DNA from: Saccharococcus thermophilus
Lineage (GTDB): Bacteria; Bacillota; Bacilli; Bacillales; Anoxybacillaceae
Direction: 5' to 3'
DNA length: 64,000 bases
NCBI RefSeq assembly: GCF_011761475.1
Contig: NZ_JAASRS010000001.1
Location: forward strand, 1,240,001 to 1,304,000
Shown here: piece after piece, positions 33,348-42,083 of the stretch
Numbering within the stretch: position 1 is the stretch's first letter
How the letters are laid out: every line of letters begins with the position of its first letter
The notes under the pieces: model-generated
Database searches by the model: none
What the model was told of the DNA's origin: nothing
The model's input: only the letters and a program-made list of their open reading frames with translations
Program-made: the position numbers and the translations under genes

Positions 33348-35142
33348 ACGATACTTCCCCTTTTTGCAAATGGCTGTGGTACAACTCATAATAAAACCCT
33401 TTTGCCTTTAGCAGCGATTCATGCGTTCCTTGTTCGACAATTTTTCCTTCATTCAACACGAGAATGCGGTCCGCGTGTTGCACCGTGTTGAGGCGGTGGG
33501 CAATGACAAAACAGGTCCGCCCTTTCATCAGCCGCTCCAGCGCCTCCTGAATTTTCATTTCGGTCACTGTATCGATATTGCTTGTTGCCTCATCTAAAAT
33601 TAAAATTGAAGGATTTGCCACCATCGCGCGGGCGATCGCCAGCAGCTGTCTTTGGCCTTGGCTGATGCCGCCGCCATCTTGCTTTAACACCGTATCATAA
33701 CCGTTTGGCAACTTTGTGATAAACGAATGGGCGTTGGCCCATTTCGCCGCCTGTTCCACTTCCTCGTCGCTTGCCTCTAACCTTCCATAACGAATATTGT
33801 CGCGAATCGTTCCTTCAAACAAAAACGTATCTTGGAGCACAAACGCCATATGCGAACGCAGGCTCGCCCGTTTAATGGAGCGGCTGTCATGTCCGTCGAT
33901 GAAAATGTGGCCGCGGTCAGGGTCATAAAAACGGGTTAACAGCTGCAAAACCGTCGTTTTTCCCGCACCAGTCGGGCCGACCAGCGCCACTGTTTCTCCA
34001 GGAGAGACAGAAAAGCTGACATCGCGAAGGGCATCGCGTTTTTGATCATAAGAAAATACGACATGTTCAAATTCAACTTTCCCCTGCAAATGGTCAAGAG
34101 AAATGGCTTCTGTTTCATCCCGCTCTTCTTTGGCCATGTCTAAAATTTCAAACACCCGCTCCGCGCCAGCCAGCGCGGACAGCAGCGTATTCCATTGGTT
34201 GGCCAAATCGTTGAGCGGACGGGTAAACTGGCGGGCATACTCGACAAAGACGACGATAACCCCGATTGAAATGATTCCTTTAAGCGCCAAAATTCCGCCG
34301 ACGCCGGCAATCAGCGCAAAACTCATATTGTTTAAAAAGTTCATCAGCTTCGGAATAAAGCCGGAATACGTTTGCGCCCAAAATCCGGCGCGCTTTAGCT
34401 GTTCATTTTTTTGCAAAAAGTCGTTGATCATTCTCCGTTCTTGCGAAAACATTTTCACGACTTTTTGTCCGGAAATGACTTCTTCCATAAATCCGTTCAT
34501 GTCCCCTAAGCAGCATTGCTGCTCACGAAACCGCTTTTGCGTCCGGTTCGTGATCCACTTCATCCCCGAATACATCAGCGGAACGACCAGCAAGGTCACT
34601 AGCGTGAGCAACGGGCTAAGCCAAACCATCACGCCAATCGCCCCGGCAAGCGTGAGCGTGCTTGAGATCACCTGAATTACCGTGTCGTTAAACGTTTGGC
34701 TCATATTGTCAATATCGTTTGTTATTCGGCTCATTAGTTCGCCTTGCTGGCGCTTGTCAAAAAACGAAATCGGCAGTTCGTGAAAATGATGGAACAACTG
34801 TTTGCGGATTGCATAAATCGTTTTTTGTGCGACGCCAATCATCCAATAGTTTTGCAAAAACGTCGAAGCGGAAAGGGCGATATAAATCAAAAAAAGAAGC
34901 GCTAGCAAAAGCCAAAAGCCGTCTGTCCGCCTTGCCACTATATACGTATCAATCGCTTTCCCGACGACGTATGGACCGAGCAAGCTTAAACCCGAACTGA
35001 TAATGACCATTACAACGGTTGCCAAAAGCCAGCCCTTTTGCGGTGAAATAAATAACCAAAGCCTTCTTAATGTACCGATCGTATCCTTTGCCTTCTGTTT
35101 TTGTTTCATCGTCGCCAGCGTGCTATGCCGTGGTCGTAACAT
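33346..35142 (-). CDS. Heterodimeric ABC exporter subunit 2 (YfiC/MdlB-like half-transporter)
   Basis: A 598-residue half-transporter: six-helix membrane domain (about 20-320) and a C-terminal ATPase with Walker A GPTGAGKTT, signature ISQGQRQLLAIARA, Walker B ILILDEATSNID and switch HRLNTV. The Glu after Walker B is present. It pairs with the preceding half-transporter, whose gene it overlaps by 20 bp. The start at 35142 (MLRPRHS) is chosen from GAAAGAAGGGG upstream; ATG at 35163 lies too early for that SD. Members export drugs or lipids. Confidence 0.9.
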   Translation of the reverse strand: MLRPRHSTLATMKQKQKAKDTIGTLRRLWLFISPQKGWLLATVVMVIISSGLSLLGPYVVGKAIDTYIVARRTDGFWLLLALLFLIYIALSASTFLQNYWMIGVAQKTIYAIRKQLFHHFHELPISFFDKRQQGELMSRITNDIDNMSQTFNDTVIQVISSTLTLAGAIGVMVWLSPLLTLVTLLVVPLMYSGMKWITNRTQKRFREQQCCLGDMNGFMEEVISGQKVVKMFSQERRMINDFLQKNEQLKRAGFWAQTYSGFIPKLMNFLNNMSFALIAGVGGILALKGIISIGVIVVFVEYARQFTRPLNDLANQWNTLLSALAGAERVFEILDMAKEERDETEAISLDHLQGKVEFEHVVFSYDQKRDALRDVSFSVSPGETVALVGPTGAGKTTVLQLLTRFYDPDRGHIFIDGHDSRSIKRASLRSHMAFVLQDTFLFEGTIRDNIRYGRLEASDEEVEQAAKWANAHSFITKLPNGYDTVLKQDGGGISQGQRQLLAIARAMVANPSILILDEATSNIDTVTEMKIQEALERLMKGRTCFVIAHRLNTVQHADRILVLNEGKIVEQGTHESLLKAKGFYYELYHSHLQKGEVS

Positions 35143-36862
35143 CGTTATGCCCCTTCTTTCCAAACTGCGATTCGACGATTTTTCGGTACAGTTCGCTCTT
35201 TTCCATCAGCTCGTCATGACTTCCTTTTGCAAGCAATTGGCCATCTTCTAGCAGGAAAATCACATCGGCTTCCATTGCCGTTCGAATTTTTTGCGTCACA
35301 ATCAAGGTCGTGCACGTATATTCTTTTAGCGCTTCAAGCAGTTTCGCTTCCGTTTTTAAATCGAGTGCGCTCGTGCTATCATCCAGCAATAAAATTTTCG
35401 GATGGCCGACAAGCGCCCGGGCAATCGACAGGCGCTGCTTTTGCCCGCCTGACAAATTCACTCCTTTTTGCCCGATCACCGTATCGTACCCGTCTGGAAA
35501 GCTCATAATCGTTTCATGAATTTGCGCGTGTTTTGCCGCTTTTATCACTTCCTCCATCGTGGCATCGGCATTCCCAAAGCGGATATTGTCCGCAATGGTA
35601 CCAGAAAAAAGCAGCACTTCCTGCGGAACGAAACGAATCGCGGTCCGCAGCTGTTCCTGATTCATTTGCCGTATGTCCATGCCGTCGATGCACACTTTGC
35701 CAGCGGTTGGGTCGTACAGACGAGGAATCAGCTGAAGCAACGACGTTTTTCCGGAACCGGTCGCCCCTAAAATCGCTACTGTTTCGTGCGGATGAACGAT
35801 AAACGAAATGTCTTTTAACACACGGGTACGGCTGTTCGGATAGCGAAAAGATACGCGTTCAAACTGAATCTCTCCTTGACGAATAGGCGCAGCGCTGGCC
35901 TCGTGTTCGTCTTTCATCTCTGCTTCCGTTTGAAGTATCTCCGCAATCCGACCGGCTGACGCTCTCGCTCGGGAAAACGCCGCCGTAATAAACGCAAACA
36001 TCGACAACGCTGTCGTAATGCGGGTCGTATAATTGACAACGGCAACCACTTGCCCCGCCGTCGCGCTTCCCGCCCGCACATCAATCCGCCCGACAAGCAA
36101 AATGACGATAATTGCTGTGTTCATGACGAATAATAATACGGGAGTAATCGTTTCAACTAAGCGCAACACACTGGACGTCCGCTGCATTAATGCCTCGTTC
36201 GCTTCCATAAACCGCGCCTGCTCATATGTCCCTCTCACCCACGCTTTAATGAGGCGCATTCCCGCCAAATTTTCGCGCATAACGCTATTGACACGATCGA
36301 GTGCCCGCTGCACGATGGAAAACGAGGATGCCGCTTTCTTCATCATCCATAACAGAAATGCTACTAATATAGGAACGGTAACAGCGAACACGAGCGCAAG
36401 CTGCACATGCACAATAAACGACATGACGACGCCAAACACGACAAGAAGCGGAGCGCGCAAGGCGATGCGCAAGCTCATAAATACCATATTTTGCACTTGT
36501 GTCACGTCGTTTGTCACCCGCGTAATCAAGGAAGCGGTCGAAAGCCGTTCGATGTTGGCAAAGGAAAACGACTGAATTTTTTCAAATAGATGCTTTCGTA
36601 GCAAAAAGCCATACTCTTGACCGACGTAGGCGGCAGCAAAAGAGTTAGCAATCCCCGATGCAAACGCCAAAAACGAAGCGCCGAGCATCACCGCGCCCCA
36701 CGTCCAAACGGCAGAAAGATTTTTTGTCATGACTCCATCGTCAATAATTTTTCCCATCAACAGCGGCTGCCATAATTCCACCAAAAGCTCAATAAACATC
36801 AGCGTCCAAGCGATGATCATCCATTTGCGGTATGGTTTTAAGTGCAATAATATTTGTCGCAT
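35123..36862 (-). CDS. Heterodimeric ABC exporter subunit 1 (YfiB/MdlA-like half-transporter)
   Basis: A 579-residue half-transporter: six helices in the first 310 residues, then Walker A GATGSGKTS, signature NLSGGQKQRLSIARA and Walker B ILLLDDSTSALD. The residue after the Walker B Asp is Asp (DDS), not the catalytic Glu, and the switch position reads TQK rather than H. This degenerate ATP site is normal for one half of heterodimeric exporters such as BmrCD, TM287/288 and YfiBC. ATG follows GGGGGAGTGAC. A structured leader with a short ORF precedes it. Confidence 0.9.
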   Translation of the reverse strand: MRQILLHLKPYRKWMIIAWTLMFIELLVELWQPLLMGKIIDDGVMTKNLSAVWTWGAVMLGASFLAFASGIANSFAAAYVGQEYGFLLRKHLFEKIQSFSFANIERLSTASLITRVTNDVTQVQNMVFMSLRIALRAPLLVVFGVVMSFIVHVQLALVFAVTVPILVAFLLWMMKKAASSFSIVQRALDRVNSVMRENLAGMRLIKAWVRGTYEQARFMEANEALMQRTSSVLRLVETITPVLLFVMNTAIIVILLVGRIDVRAGSATAGQVVAVVNYTTRITTALSMFAFITAAFSRARASAGRIAEILQTEAEMKDEHEASAAPIRQGEIQFERVSFRYPNSRTRVLKDISFIVHPHETVAILGATGSGKTSLLQLIPRLYDPTAGKVCIDGMDIRQMNQEQLRTAIRFVPQEVLLFSGTIADNIRFGNADATMEEVIKAAKHAQIHETIMSFPDGYDTVIGQKGVNLSGGQKQRLSIARALVGHPKILLLDDSTSALDLKTEAKLLEALKEYTCTTLIVTQKIRTAMEADVIFLLEDGQLLAKGSHDELMEKSELYRKIVESQFGKKGHNDVTTTA

Positions 36863-36888
36863 GTTGTCACTCCCCCGTGCCTATCATC

Positions 36889-37116
36889 TGAACCTCCACG
36901 CGACGAAAGTCGATGGGTTCTGACGTACTAAAGAGTTTTTCCTACACCCGCGTGCAGACACCTACTCTTTTTCTCCGTTAAGTATCATAGGCAAACACCT
37001 CACTGGTGTTTAGTGCCTTGTTAGCTCGATTCCAAATCGTTTTTCACTTCATCCCAACGACTCCAATCACGGGGTTTCATGGCTATATATGTTGTAACTT
37101 TTATTCTACTCGCCCA
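36889..37116 (-). promoter_or_regulatory. Structured leader/IS605-like right-end remnant upstream of the ABC exporter
   Basis: Minus strand: promoter-like TTGTCA-17-TAGAAT (about 37131-37103), an ORF of 19 codons (37080-37021), then three stems: AAACACC/GGTGTTT (36992-37010), AAAGAGT/ACTCTTT enclosing about 30 bases (36937-36980), and GAACCC...GGTTC around CGAC-TTTC-GTCG (36892-36922). The last stem ends in GAGGTTCA, exactly as the right ends of the TnpB elements in this window. The stretch may be a leader that controls the exporter by attenuation, a decayed TnpB element right end, or an element end reused as leader. This also describes the gene-poor stretch 36863-37216. Confidence 0.5.
37021..37080 (-). 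CDS. Possible 19-codon leader peptide
   Basis: ATG at 37080 to TAA: MKPRDWSRWDEVKNDLESS, with two Trp, two Arg and many charged residues. No clear SD is visible before the ATG. It sits between the promoter-like sequence and the stems of the exporter leader, the position expected of an attenuation peptide such as BmrB before bmrCD; a chance frame is equally possible. Confidence 0.3.
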   Translation of the reverse strand: MKPRDWSRWDEVKNDLESS

Positions 37117-37216
37117 AAAAACGTTTGACAATTTTTTGATTCCTTTATGGAAAAGACGATGGTTGCAAATGAACGAGGAGAGTGCCATGCAAATACGATT
37201 AGATTTCCGCGTATTT

Positions 37217-37648
37217 TCAGTTTTGTATACAATGGTTTCGCCACATCTCCAGCAGCATTTTCTGGCTGGCAATTTCTTTAGTCCGCGAAGCCAATAACCG
37301 AGCGAGATCCTCTTCGCGCTTCACAATCGGAAACAATTTATCAAATTTTGCAATCGCCAATATCTTTTCCAACGTTTTATTGGTGGAAACGACCAATGCG
37401 ACTTGTTTGTCTTGGCAAACCGCCTTTTTTAAAAAGTGAATCAATAACGCTAATCCTGTACTATCAATAAAAAGGAGTTGACTGACGTCCATGATTACGA
37501 TGTTCTTGTCTATTTCAGCTAACGCCATTTCCATCTTTTGTTTCGCTATCTGTTGCGTATGGTAAACCAATTTTCCTTTTAACCACATTTTCGCGTACGT
37601 TTCTGCCGATACCGTTACTAATTCAAAAGTGGATATCCGACGATCCAT
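37217..37648 (-). CDS. STAS-domain anti-sigma factor antagonist
   Basis: A 143-residue SpoIIAA/RsbV-like protein. The phosphorylation site region is MDVSQLLFIDSTGLALLIHF (Ser in DSTG), followed by the usual ALVVS strand and LEKILAIAKFDKLFPIV helix. A C-terminal extension of about 25 residues (KEIASQKMLLEMWRNHC) is atypical. It should be phosphorylated by the kinase encoded just upstream (26-bp overlap) and dephosphorylated by the PP2C phosphatase two genes upstream. Confidence 0.9.
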   Translation of the reverse strand: MDRRISTFELVTVSAETYAKMWLKGKLVYHTQQIAKQKMEMALAEIDKNIVIMDVSQLLFIDSTGLALLIHFLKKAVCQDKQVALVVSTNKTLEKILAIAKFDKLFPIVKREEDLARLLASRTKEIASQKMLLEMWRNHCIQN

Positions 37649-38072
37649 TCTGCCCTCTCCTCATTTTCATTACGATCGCGCATTTGCCATCCGCATGCGG
37701 CTCGAATGACACCGCGTCCATCGTTTCCTTGATCAGTAAAAGACCGCGCCCCGATTCGGCAAGCAAGACATCTTCCAAGCTTTCCTGCCTCAATCGTTCG
37801 ATCTCTTTTATCGGAATCCCAACGCCTTCATCGGCCACCGTCACCGTTATCTCTTCCTCTGTAATTCGCCAGGATATGACCAACGCATCATCTTCTATTT
37901 TATTTCCTAGCTGTTTCACGGCCTTTATGGAATTGACAACCGCTTCATGGACCGATAAGACAAACATATCGCGATCATGAAGGGAAAAAAAGCAGGCGAT
38001 TTGCTTCGCAAGCAAATCGCAAAAATCAATAGCCTCCTCCGTCGCTTTGCATCGCATCGTTATTTCGTACAT
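37623..38072 (-). CDS. Anti-sigma factor serine kinase (SpoIIAB/RsbW-like)
   Basis: A 149-residue GHKL ATPase. The N box is VHEAVVNSIKAVKQ, G1 is DEGVGIP, and G2 is SGRGLLLIKETMD, all intact. The family phosphorylates a STAS antagonist or, in the other state, holds a sigma factor or another target. No sigma factor gene adjoins, so its target is not known. Middle gene of a phosphatase-kinase-antagonist operon. Confidence 0.9.
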   Translation of the reverse strand: MYEITMRCKATEEAIDFCDLLAKQIACFFSLHDRDMFVLSVHEAVVNSIKAVKQLGNKIEDDALVISWRITEEEITVTVADEGVGIPIKEIERLRQESLEDVLLAESGRGLLLIKETMDAVSFEPHADGKCAIVMKMRRGQNGSSDIHF

Positions 38073-38114
38073 TGCTTTGCACCTACTGATATAGCTAAAT
38101 TTGAAATCATCCTA

Positions 38115-39569
38115 TTACTGGACCGTAATAGATAGCAAACATATATCATCGACAGGGCTTGGCGACGCTTTTTCCTCTTCCATCAACATATGTAAAAACT
38201 GTTTGTCTGATAAATGGCTGTACATTTTCGTATACGTACGAATTTTATTCATACTTTGCAAAATAGAGGAGTCGATTTCATCTAAAATTCCATCGGTATA
38301 TAAAAATATCCTTGTCCGCTTTCGGTAATGAATTACCTCTTTTTCAAACGGGACAGAAAACGGACTGCCGATCGCCAATCCGCCTTTATCCAATTCGATG
38401 ATTTCTCCATCCTCGGAAACTAATAGTCCGGCGGGATGTCCGGCGTTTGTATATTCGATCTGCTTTCTCTTCGTATCGATCACTAAATAAATCATGGAAA
38501 ATAAATAGCGGATTTCATTTACCTCATCCGGAAACAGGTTTTGCACATGTTTCTCTAGTTCGGTAGCAACATACACCGGGTCGATGACACGCACAATCAG
38601 CCCTCTTAACAGCGAACGAAGTAACATGCTGACAAGAGAAGAGGAAATGCCATGCCCCATTACGTCAATAATAATGACGCCATAACGATCCCGATCAATT
38701 TGGTAACATGCATATATGTCACCAGACAAATCGTCCGACGGGATATAAACCGCATCCATCGTTACTGCACTGTTTTGGATCGGGGGAGTTAATAAACTTT
38801 GCTGAATTTTTTTCGCGAGCTCCACTTGCCGTTTGTGTTCGATCTCCTTTTGCTTCCACCTTGTAACATCTTCAAACATCACGACATATCCGGTAACATT
38901 TCCGTCTGAGTCGGTCACCGGAATGACCGCATACGCGACGTTGATCAATGTCCCGTCTTTTCTTTTGATCATACATTCCCCGGCTTTTTTCTTTCTTAAC
39001 GGATAGGAAAACATCGCTGTATGGGGAGGGGGCTCACAAAACAGCGAAAATAAACTTCGACCAATGGCTTCCTCCCTCTTCCAGCCAAATAACGATTCAG
39101 CAGCAGACCCCCAGTCTTTTACTTTCATATTTTTGCATAACGGAATGACGGCCAGCGGGGCAGTTTGATATATAGCGCGCAGCATTTGCTCTGATTCCGA
39201 CGAAGAAGATGATGTTTCCGCATCGGCCAGACACCAGACGTAACATTCATCCGTTGCGCCGGAGAGCGCATACACCGTTAATATTCTTGTGCGTTTTTCG
39301 CCATTATCCACGTAACAATCTAATTCCCCTTGCCAATAACCGCTTTCTAACACAGCTTCCCAAATCAATTCGAACTTTTCAGCAATACGCCCATCGTCAA
39401 GAAGATGATGAATAGGTTGGCCGATTAACTGCTCCTTAGCATAACCGGTCAGTTCTGCTATCTCGTCATTCAACGCTACAATCAATCGGTTGCGGTCGGT
39501 AATGATCATTCCTCTGTTTGTACGATGGTTAAACGCTTTTTCGATTACCTGTACATTTAATTTCACCAT
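38115..39569 (-). CDS. PAS-PAS-PP2C (SpoIIE-type) phosphatase
   Basis: A 484-residue regulator with two N-terminal PAS domains (about 15-120, with IITDRNRLIVALNDEIAELTGYAKEQLIG; and about 130-250, with FEDVTRWKQKEIEHKRQVELAKKIQQSLL as the linker helix) and a C-terminal SpoIIE/RsbU PP2C domain. Metal Asp residues lie in DDLSGDIYACYQI, IIDVMGHGISSSLVSMLLR and YTDGILDEIDSS. It resembles RsbP (one PAS) but with two. It should dephosphorylate the STAS protein when the PAS domains sense a signal. ATG has a weak SD (AAAGGGTTG). Confidence 0.92.
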   Translation of the reverse strand: MVKLNVQVIEKAFNHRTNRGMIITDRNRLIVALNDEIAELTGYAKEQLIGQPIHHLLDDGRIAEKFELIWEAVLESGYWQGELDCYVDNGEKRTRILTVYALSGATDECYVWCLADAETSSSSSESEQMLRAIYQTAPLAVIPLCKNMKVKDWGSAAESLFGWKREEAIGRSLFSLFCEPPPHTAMFSYPLRKKKAGECMIKRKDGTLINVAYAVIPVTDSDGNVTGYVVMFEDVTRWKQKEIEHKRQVELAKKIQQSLLTPPIQNSAVTMDAVYIPSDDLSGDIYACYQIDRDRYGVIIIDVMGHGISSSLVSMLLRSLLRGLIVRVIDPVYVATELEKHVQNLFPDEVNEIRYLFSMIYLVIDTKRKQIEYTNAGHPAGLLVSEDGEIIELDKGGLAIGSPFSVPFEKEVIHYRKRTRIFLYTDGILDEIDSSILQSMNKIRTYTKMYSHLSDKQFLHMLMEEEKASPSPVDDICLLSITVQ

Positions 39570-39613
39570 GGTTCAACCCTTTTTCATCATAATCACTCTT
39601 TTATTACCCCACT

Positions 39614-39640
39614 TCATGATAAAAGGTCACCTTTTGATCA
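39614..39640 (-). promoter_or_regulatory. Palindrome upstream of the phosphatase operon
   Basis: AAAAGGTCACCTTTT (39621-39635) is a perfect odd palindrome, extended by TGAT/ATCA on each side with one extra base. It lies about 50 bp upstream of the phosphatase start and may be an operator. No standard promoter is clear nearby. Confidence 0.45.
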
Positions 39641-39763
39641 CAAGGCAACCATTGCTTTGAAATAGAAGGGTTCTCTTTTTTATTTAAATTAATTTCGCTT
39701 CCCCCCTTCTTTTTCCTGCTTTTTCTTTAAAAAAAAGATAGCTATTTTTTCCTATTTTCATTA

Positions 39764-40864
39764 TTACTGGTTGAAATAACGATGGCGAACGGCGGCAATA
39801 AGAAGCAGGCAGAGCGGAACAATAATTTGCAATGGGATGTGTATATAAAGGGGAACGATTTTTAATCCTTCTGTAATATGTTCCGGATAATTGCTCGCGA
39901 TGGCGATGGACAACAGCAAAACCATTAGCCCAAGTGGATATACGAGACGCTGGTGATTTTGAATACGAAATAAATTCGCTGTTCCAGTAACCGCAGCATA
40001 AAAAAATATGGATATTTTAAAAAATCCACCAATAATAAGGGCAATCATAAAAAATACATCAAGACGTTCCAAAAAATTCGCAACTTGAATTCTCCGTATC
40101 GTGTCTAAAAGCGGAAAGGTAGAACGGGCGACAACATCCGCTCCAAGTACGGCAACGTTGATCGTCATAATAATTGTCAAATTAAGACCGCTTAACACCA
40201 TACCCGTTATCGCGGTTTGTTTCGTTTTTTCCGGGTTATTCATATATGGAAATAACATCGTAAAAACAATCATTTCCCCAAATGGAACGTAAAGCGTCTC
40301 CGTAAACACGACTTTCAATACCCGTTGCCATCCTCCTTCCAACACCGGTTGCAGCCGATGGAGATCCACTATTCCTGCCGAAATGACTAATATAAACCCG
40401 GATACTGCGAGGAGATAAAGCAAGGTGAGAAACAATATCCCTGTCCGCGCAACGACCTCAATACCTTTATAAACGCCATACATCACCGTTAATATCATAA
40501 TCGCATTTAAAATAAAAAGCGGTGTTTCTGGATACGCAAACGTTAACAACATCTCGCCAAAGTCACGGAGCACCCGGGAAGCGATATAGAGAAAATAAAC
40601 AATATATATAAGCGCCAAAACTTTACCGATCCAAGGACCAGTAATGTCTTGTACATACGTAGTCAATGGAGCGTCTGGATAGTAACGATAGAGGCGGTAA
40701 TAAACAAAAAACAATAGCAAACCAAACGCTAAACCGAATAATATCGCAAGCCAAACATCTTGTTTTGCACGTACACCAAGTGGAATAACGATAGCACTTC
40801 CGTGTTCAAACAGTATGATTAATACGAGTAATTGCCGTGCGTCTATCTTCACTCGCTCCATCAT
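39764..40864 (-). CDS. Spore germination protein, GerAB/GerKB family permease (operon 1)
   Basis: A 366-residue APC-like permease with ten helices, first hydrophobic stretch LLVLIILFEHGSAIVIPLGV. Typical landmarks are DITGPWIGKVLALIYIVYFLYIASRVLRDFGE and YVPFGEMIVFTMLFPYMNNPEKT. GerB subunits bind the germinant in the inner spore membrane. Start taken at the Met pair 40864/40861, about 10 bases after the GerC stop. Last gene of an A-C-B ordered operon (gerK-like order). The germinant cannot be deduced. Confidence 0.92.
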   Translation of the reverse strand: MMERVKIDARQLLVLIILFEHGSAIVIPLGVRAKQDVWLAILFGLAFGLLLFFVYYRLYRYYPDAPLTTYVQDITGPWIGKVLALIYIVYFLYIASRVLRDFGEMLLTFAYPETPLFILNAIMILTVMYGVYKGIEVVARTGILFLTLLYLLAVSGFILVISAGIVDLHRLQPVLEGGWQRVLKVVFTETLYVPFGEMIVFTMLFPYMNNPEKTKQTAITGMVLSGLNLTIIMTINVAVLGADVVARSTFPLLDTIRRIQVANFLERLDVFFMIALIIGGFFKISIFFYAAVTGTANLFRIQNHQRLVYPLGLMVLLLSIAIASNYPEHITEGLKIVPLYIHIPLQIIVPLCLLLIAAVRHRYFNQ

Positions 40865-40874
40865 TTCACCGCTC

Positions 40875-42083
40875 TCACTGTCCAAATATGTACGATTTCG
40901 TTCGTAATCCTGTCCGGCGAATAAACGCATCTACCGTTACATCTACCTCTAGTTGCGGAAAATAGCGATCATTCCAATCTAATTTCATTTCTTTCCATCG
41001 CTGCGGATAGGAACGATAGACAACATCTCCAAACCCAAAGATATCCGTTTTTGCTTTTTTTGCTTCTTCTACCGCCTTGACGACTTCCTTCTTGATGCTT
41101 TTTTCTGCTTTTTTTTCTAATGCAAAAATTTGCTTAGGATTTGTAAAATCAACCGGAACAAGCGTTTCGCCGATATCTCCCTCTGCCTGAATATGAATGG
41201 AAATGGACGGTTTTCCTTTTTTCATATGCGCCGCTACGCTCGTTTTGGCACGAACGACTTTATAGGCAACTGCTTCTTTTTTCTGTTTCCATTCGATCGT
41301 AACGCCCGTCTGTTCAATTTTATCAAGAATCCATAACACTCCACGCGCTGCTTTGCCATTCATCCATCCGACAAGTTTATCCTCTTTAAACATAGCTAGA
41401 CCATTGGCATTCAATCTTGCGTCAGGTTCAGAAGCTTGTACGTTCGTTTGCCGTTCCCCTTTTTGTACACTTCCTACAATCTCAACGCCGCTAATGATTG
41501 GTGCTTTTCCTGATGAAGCGAGATCATTAATTACATCCCCTACGTCAACATTCATCGTTTGCCCCCATATTTTTTCAGAAAATTGTAATGTTTTTATAAT
41601 TTGGTTTGCTGGAATTTTATCAATGGGCGTTAATATTTTTAGAACATCTTCCGCTGAATGATGACGGGTGATCACGACCATTGCTGTTGCGCGAAATTGA
41701 CTATTTCTTTCGAGTGCGTCAAACAACCCGTCGACTCCCTCTTTTGCAACTTCTTCACTAATAACCACTAAGTTGGTATGCGCATAGTATGCAAGCCGTG
41801 ATAGCTTTTTAGACGCTTTCCTGCTTGCCTCGACGAGGTTGTCTCCTGTTGCTTTGTAGATGGAAACAGGCACCCCGCCACTATCTCCACCATGCTGTCT
41901 CGCACCAGCAACGTTTCCGGGATTGACGACTTGAAATGTCACCGCAAATTTTCCATCCTTCGTCTTATCAATCCCGACAGCGATGACAAACGCCAAATCG
42001 GTCAGCTCTTTTTTGCTCCAACATCCGGAAAGAACGGTTGTACATAACAGAAGTGAAAGACTGATTGCTATTTCTCGTTTCAT
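40875..42083 (-). CDS. Spore germination lipoprotein, GerAC family (operon 1)
   Basis: A 402-residue lipoprotein with signal peptide and lipobox (SLLLCTTVLSGCWSKKELTD; Cys lipidation site). Family motifs: DLAFVIAVGIDKTKDGKFAVTFQVVNPG and C-terminal DIFGFGDVVYRSYPQRWKEMKLDWNDRYFPQLEVDVTVDAFIRRTG. The start at 42083 overlaps the GerA stop as ATGA and has GAGGGAGAGC upstream; a longer frame upstream is rejected. Expected in the inner spore membrane, made in the forespore under sigma G. Confidence 0.93.
   Translation of the reverse strand: MKREIAISLSLLLCTTVLSGCWSKKELTDLAFVIAVGIDKTKDGKFAVTFQVVNPGNVAGARQHGGDSGGVPVSIYKATGDNLVEASRKASKKLSRLAYYAHTNLVVISEEVAKEGVDGLFDALERNSQFRATAMVVITRHHSAEDVLKILTPIDKIPANQIIKTLQFSEKIWGQTMNVDVGDVINDLASSGKAPIISGVEIVGSVQKGERQTNVQASEPDARLNANGLAMFKEDKLVGWMNGKAARGVLWILDKIEQTGVTIEWKQKKEAVAYKVVRAKTSVAAHMKKGKPSISIHIQAEGDIGETLVPVDFTNPKQIFALEKKAEKSIKKEVVKAVEEAKKAKTDIFGFGDVVYRSYPQRWKEMKLDWNDRYFPQLEVDVTVDAFIRRTGLRTKSYIFGQ

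Noticed and set aside
35123-36862. DDS instead of DE after Walker B read as a damaged ABC gene
   Set aside because: One degenerate ATP site is normal in heterodimeric exporters, and the partner subunit carries the intact Glu and His.
36892-36922. Known riboswitch class upstream of the ABC exporter
   Set aside because: No consensus of yybP-ykoY, ykkC, SAM, lysine, T-box or preQ1 type could be recognised.
37021-37272. 83-codon minus-strand gene
   Set aside because: It runs antisense-shifted over the STAS gene end and through the promoter-like sequence; only the final 19 codons after an ATG fit a leader ORF.
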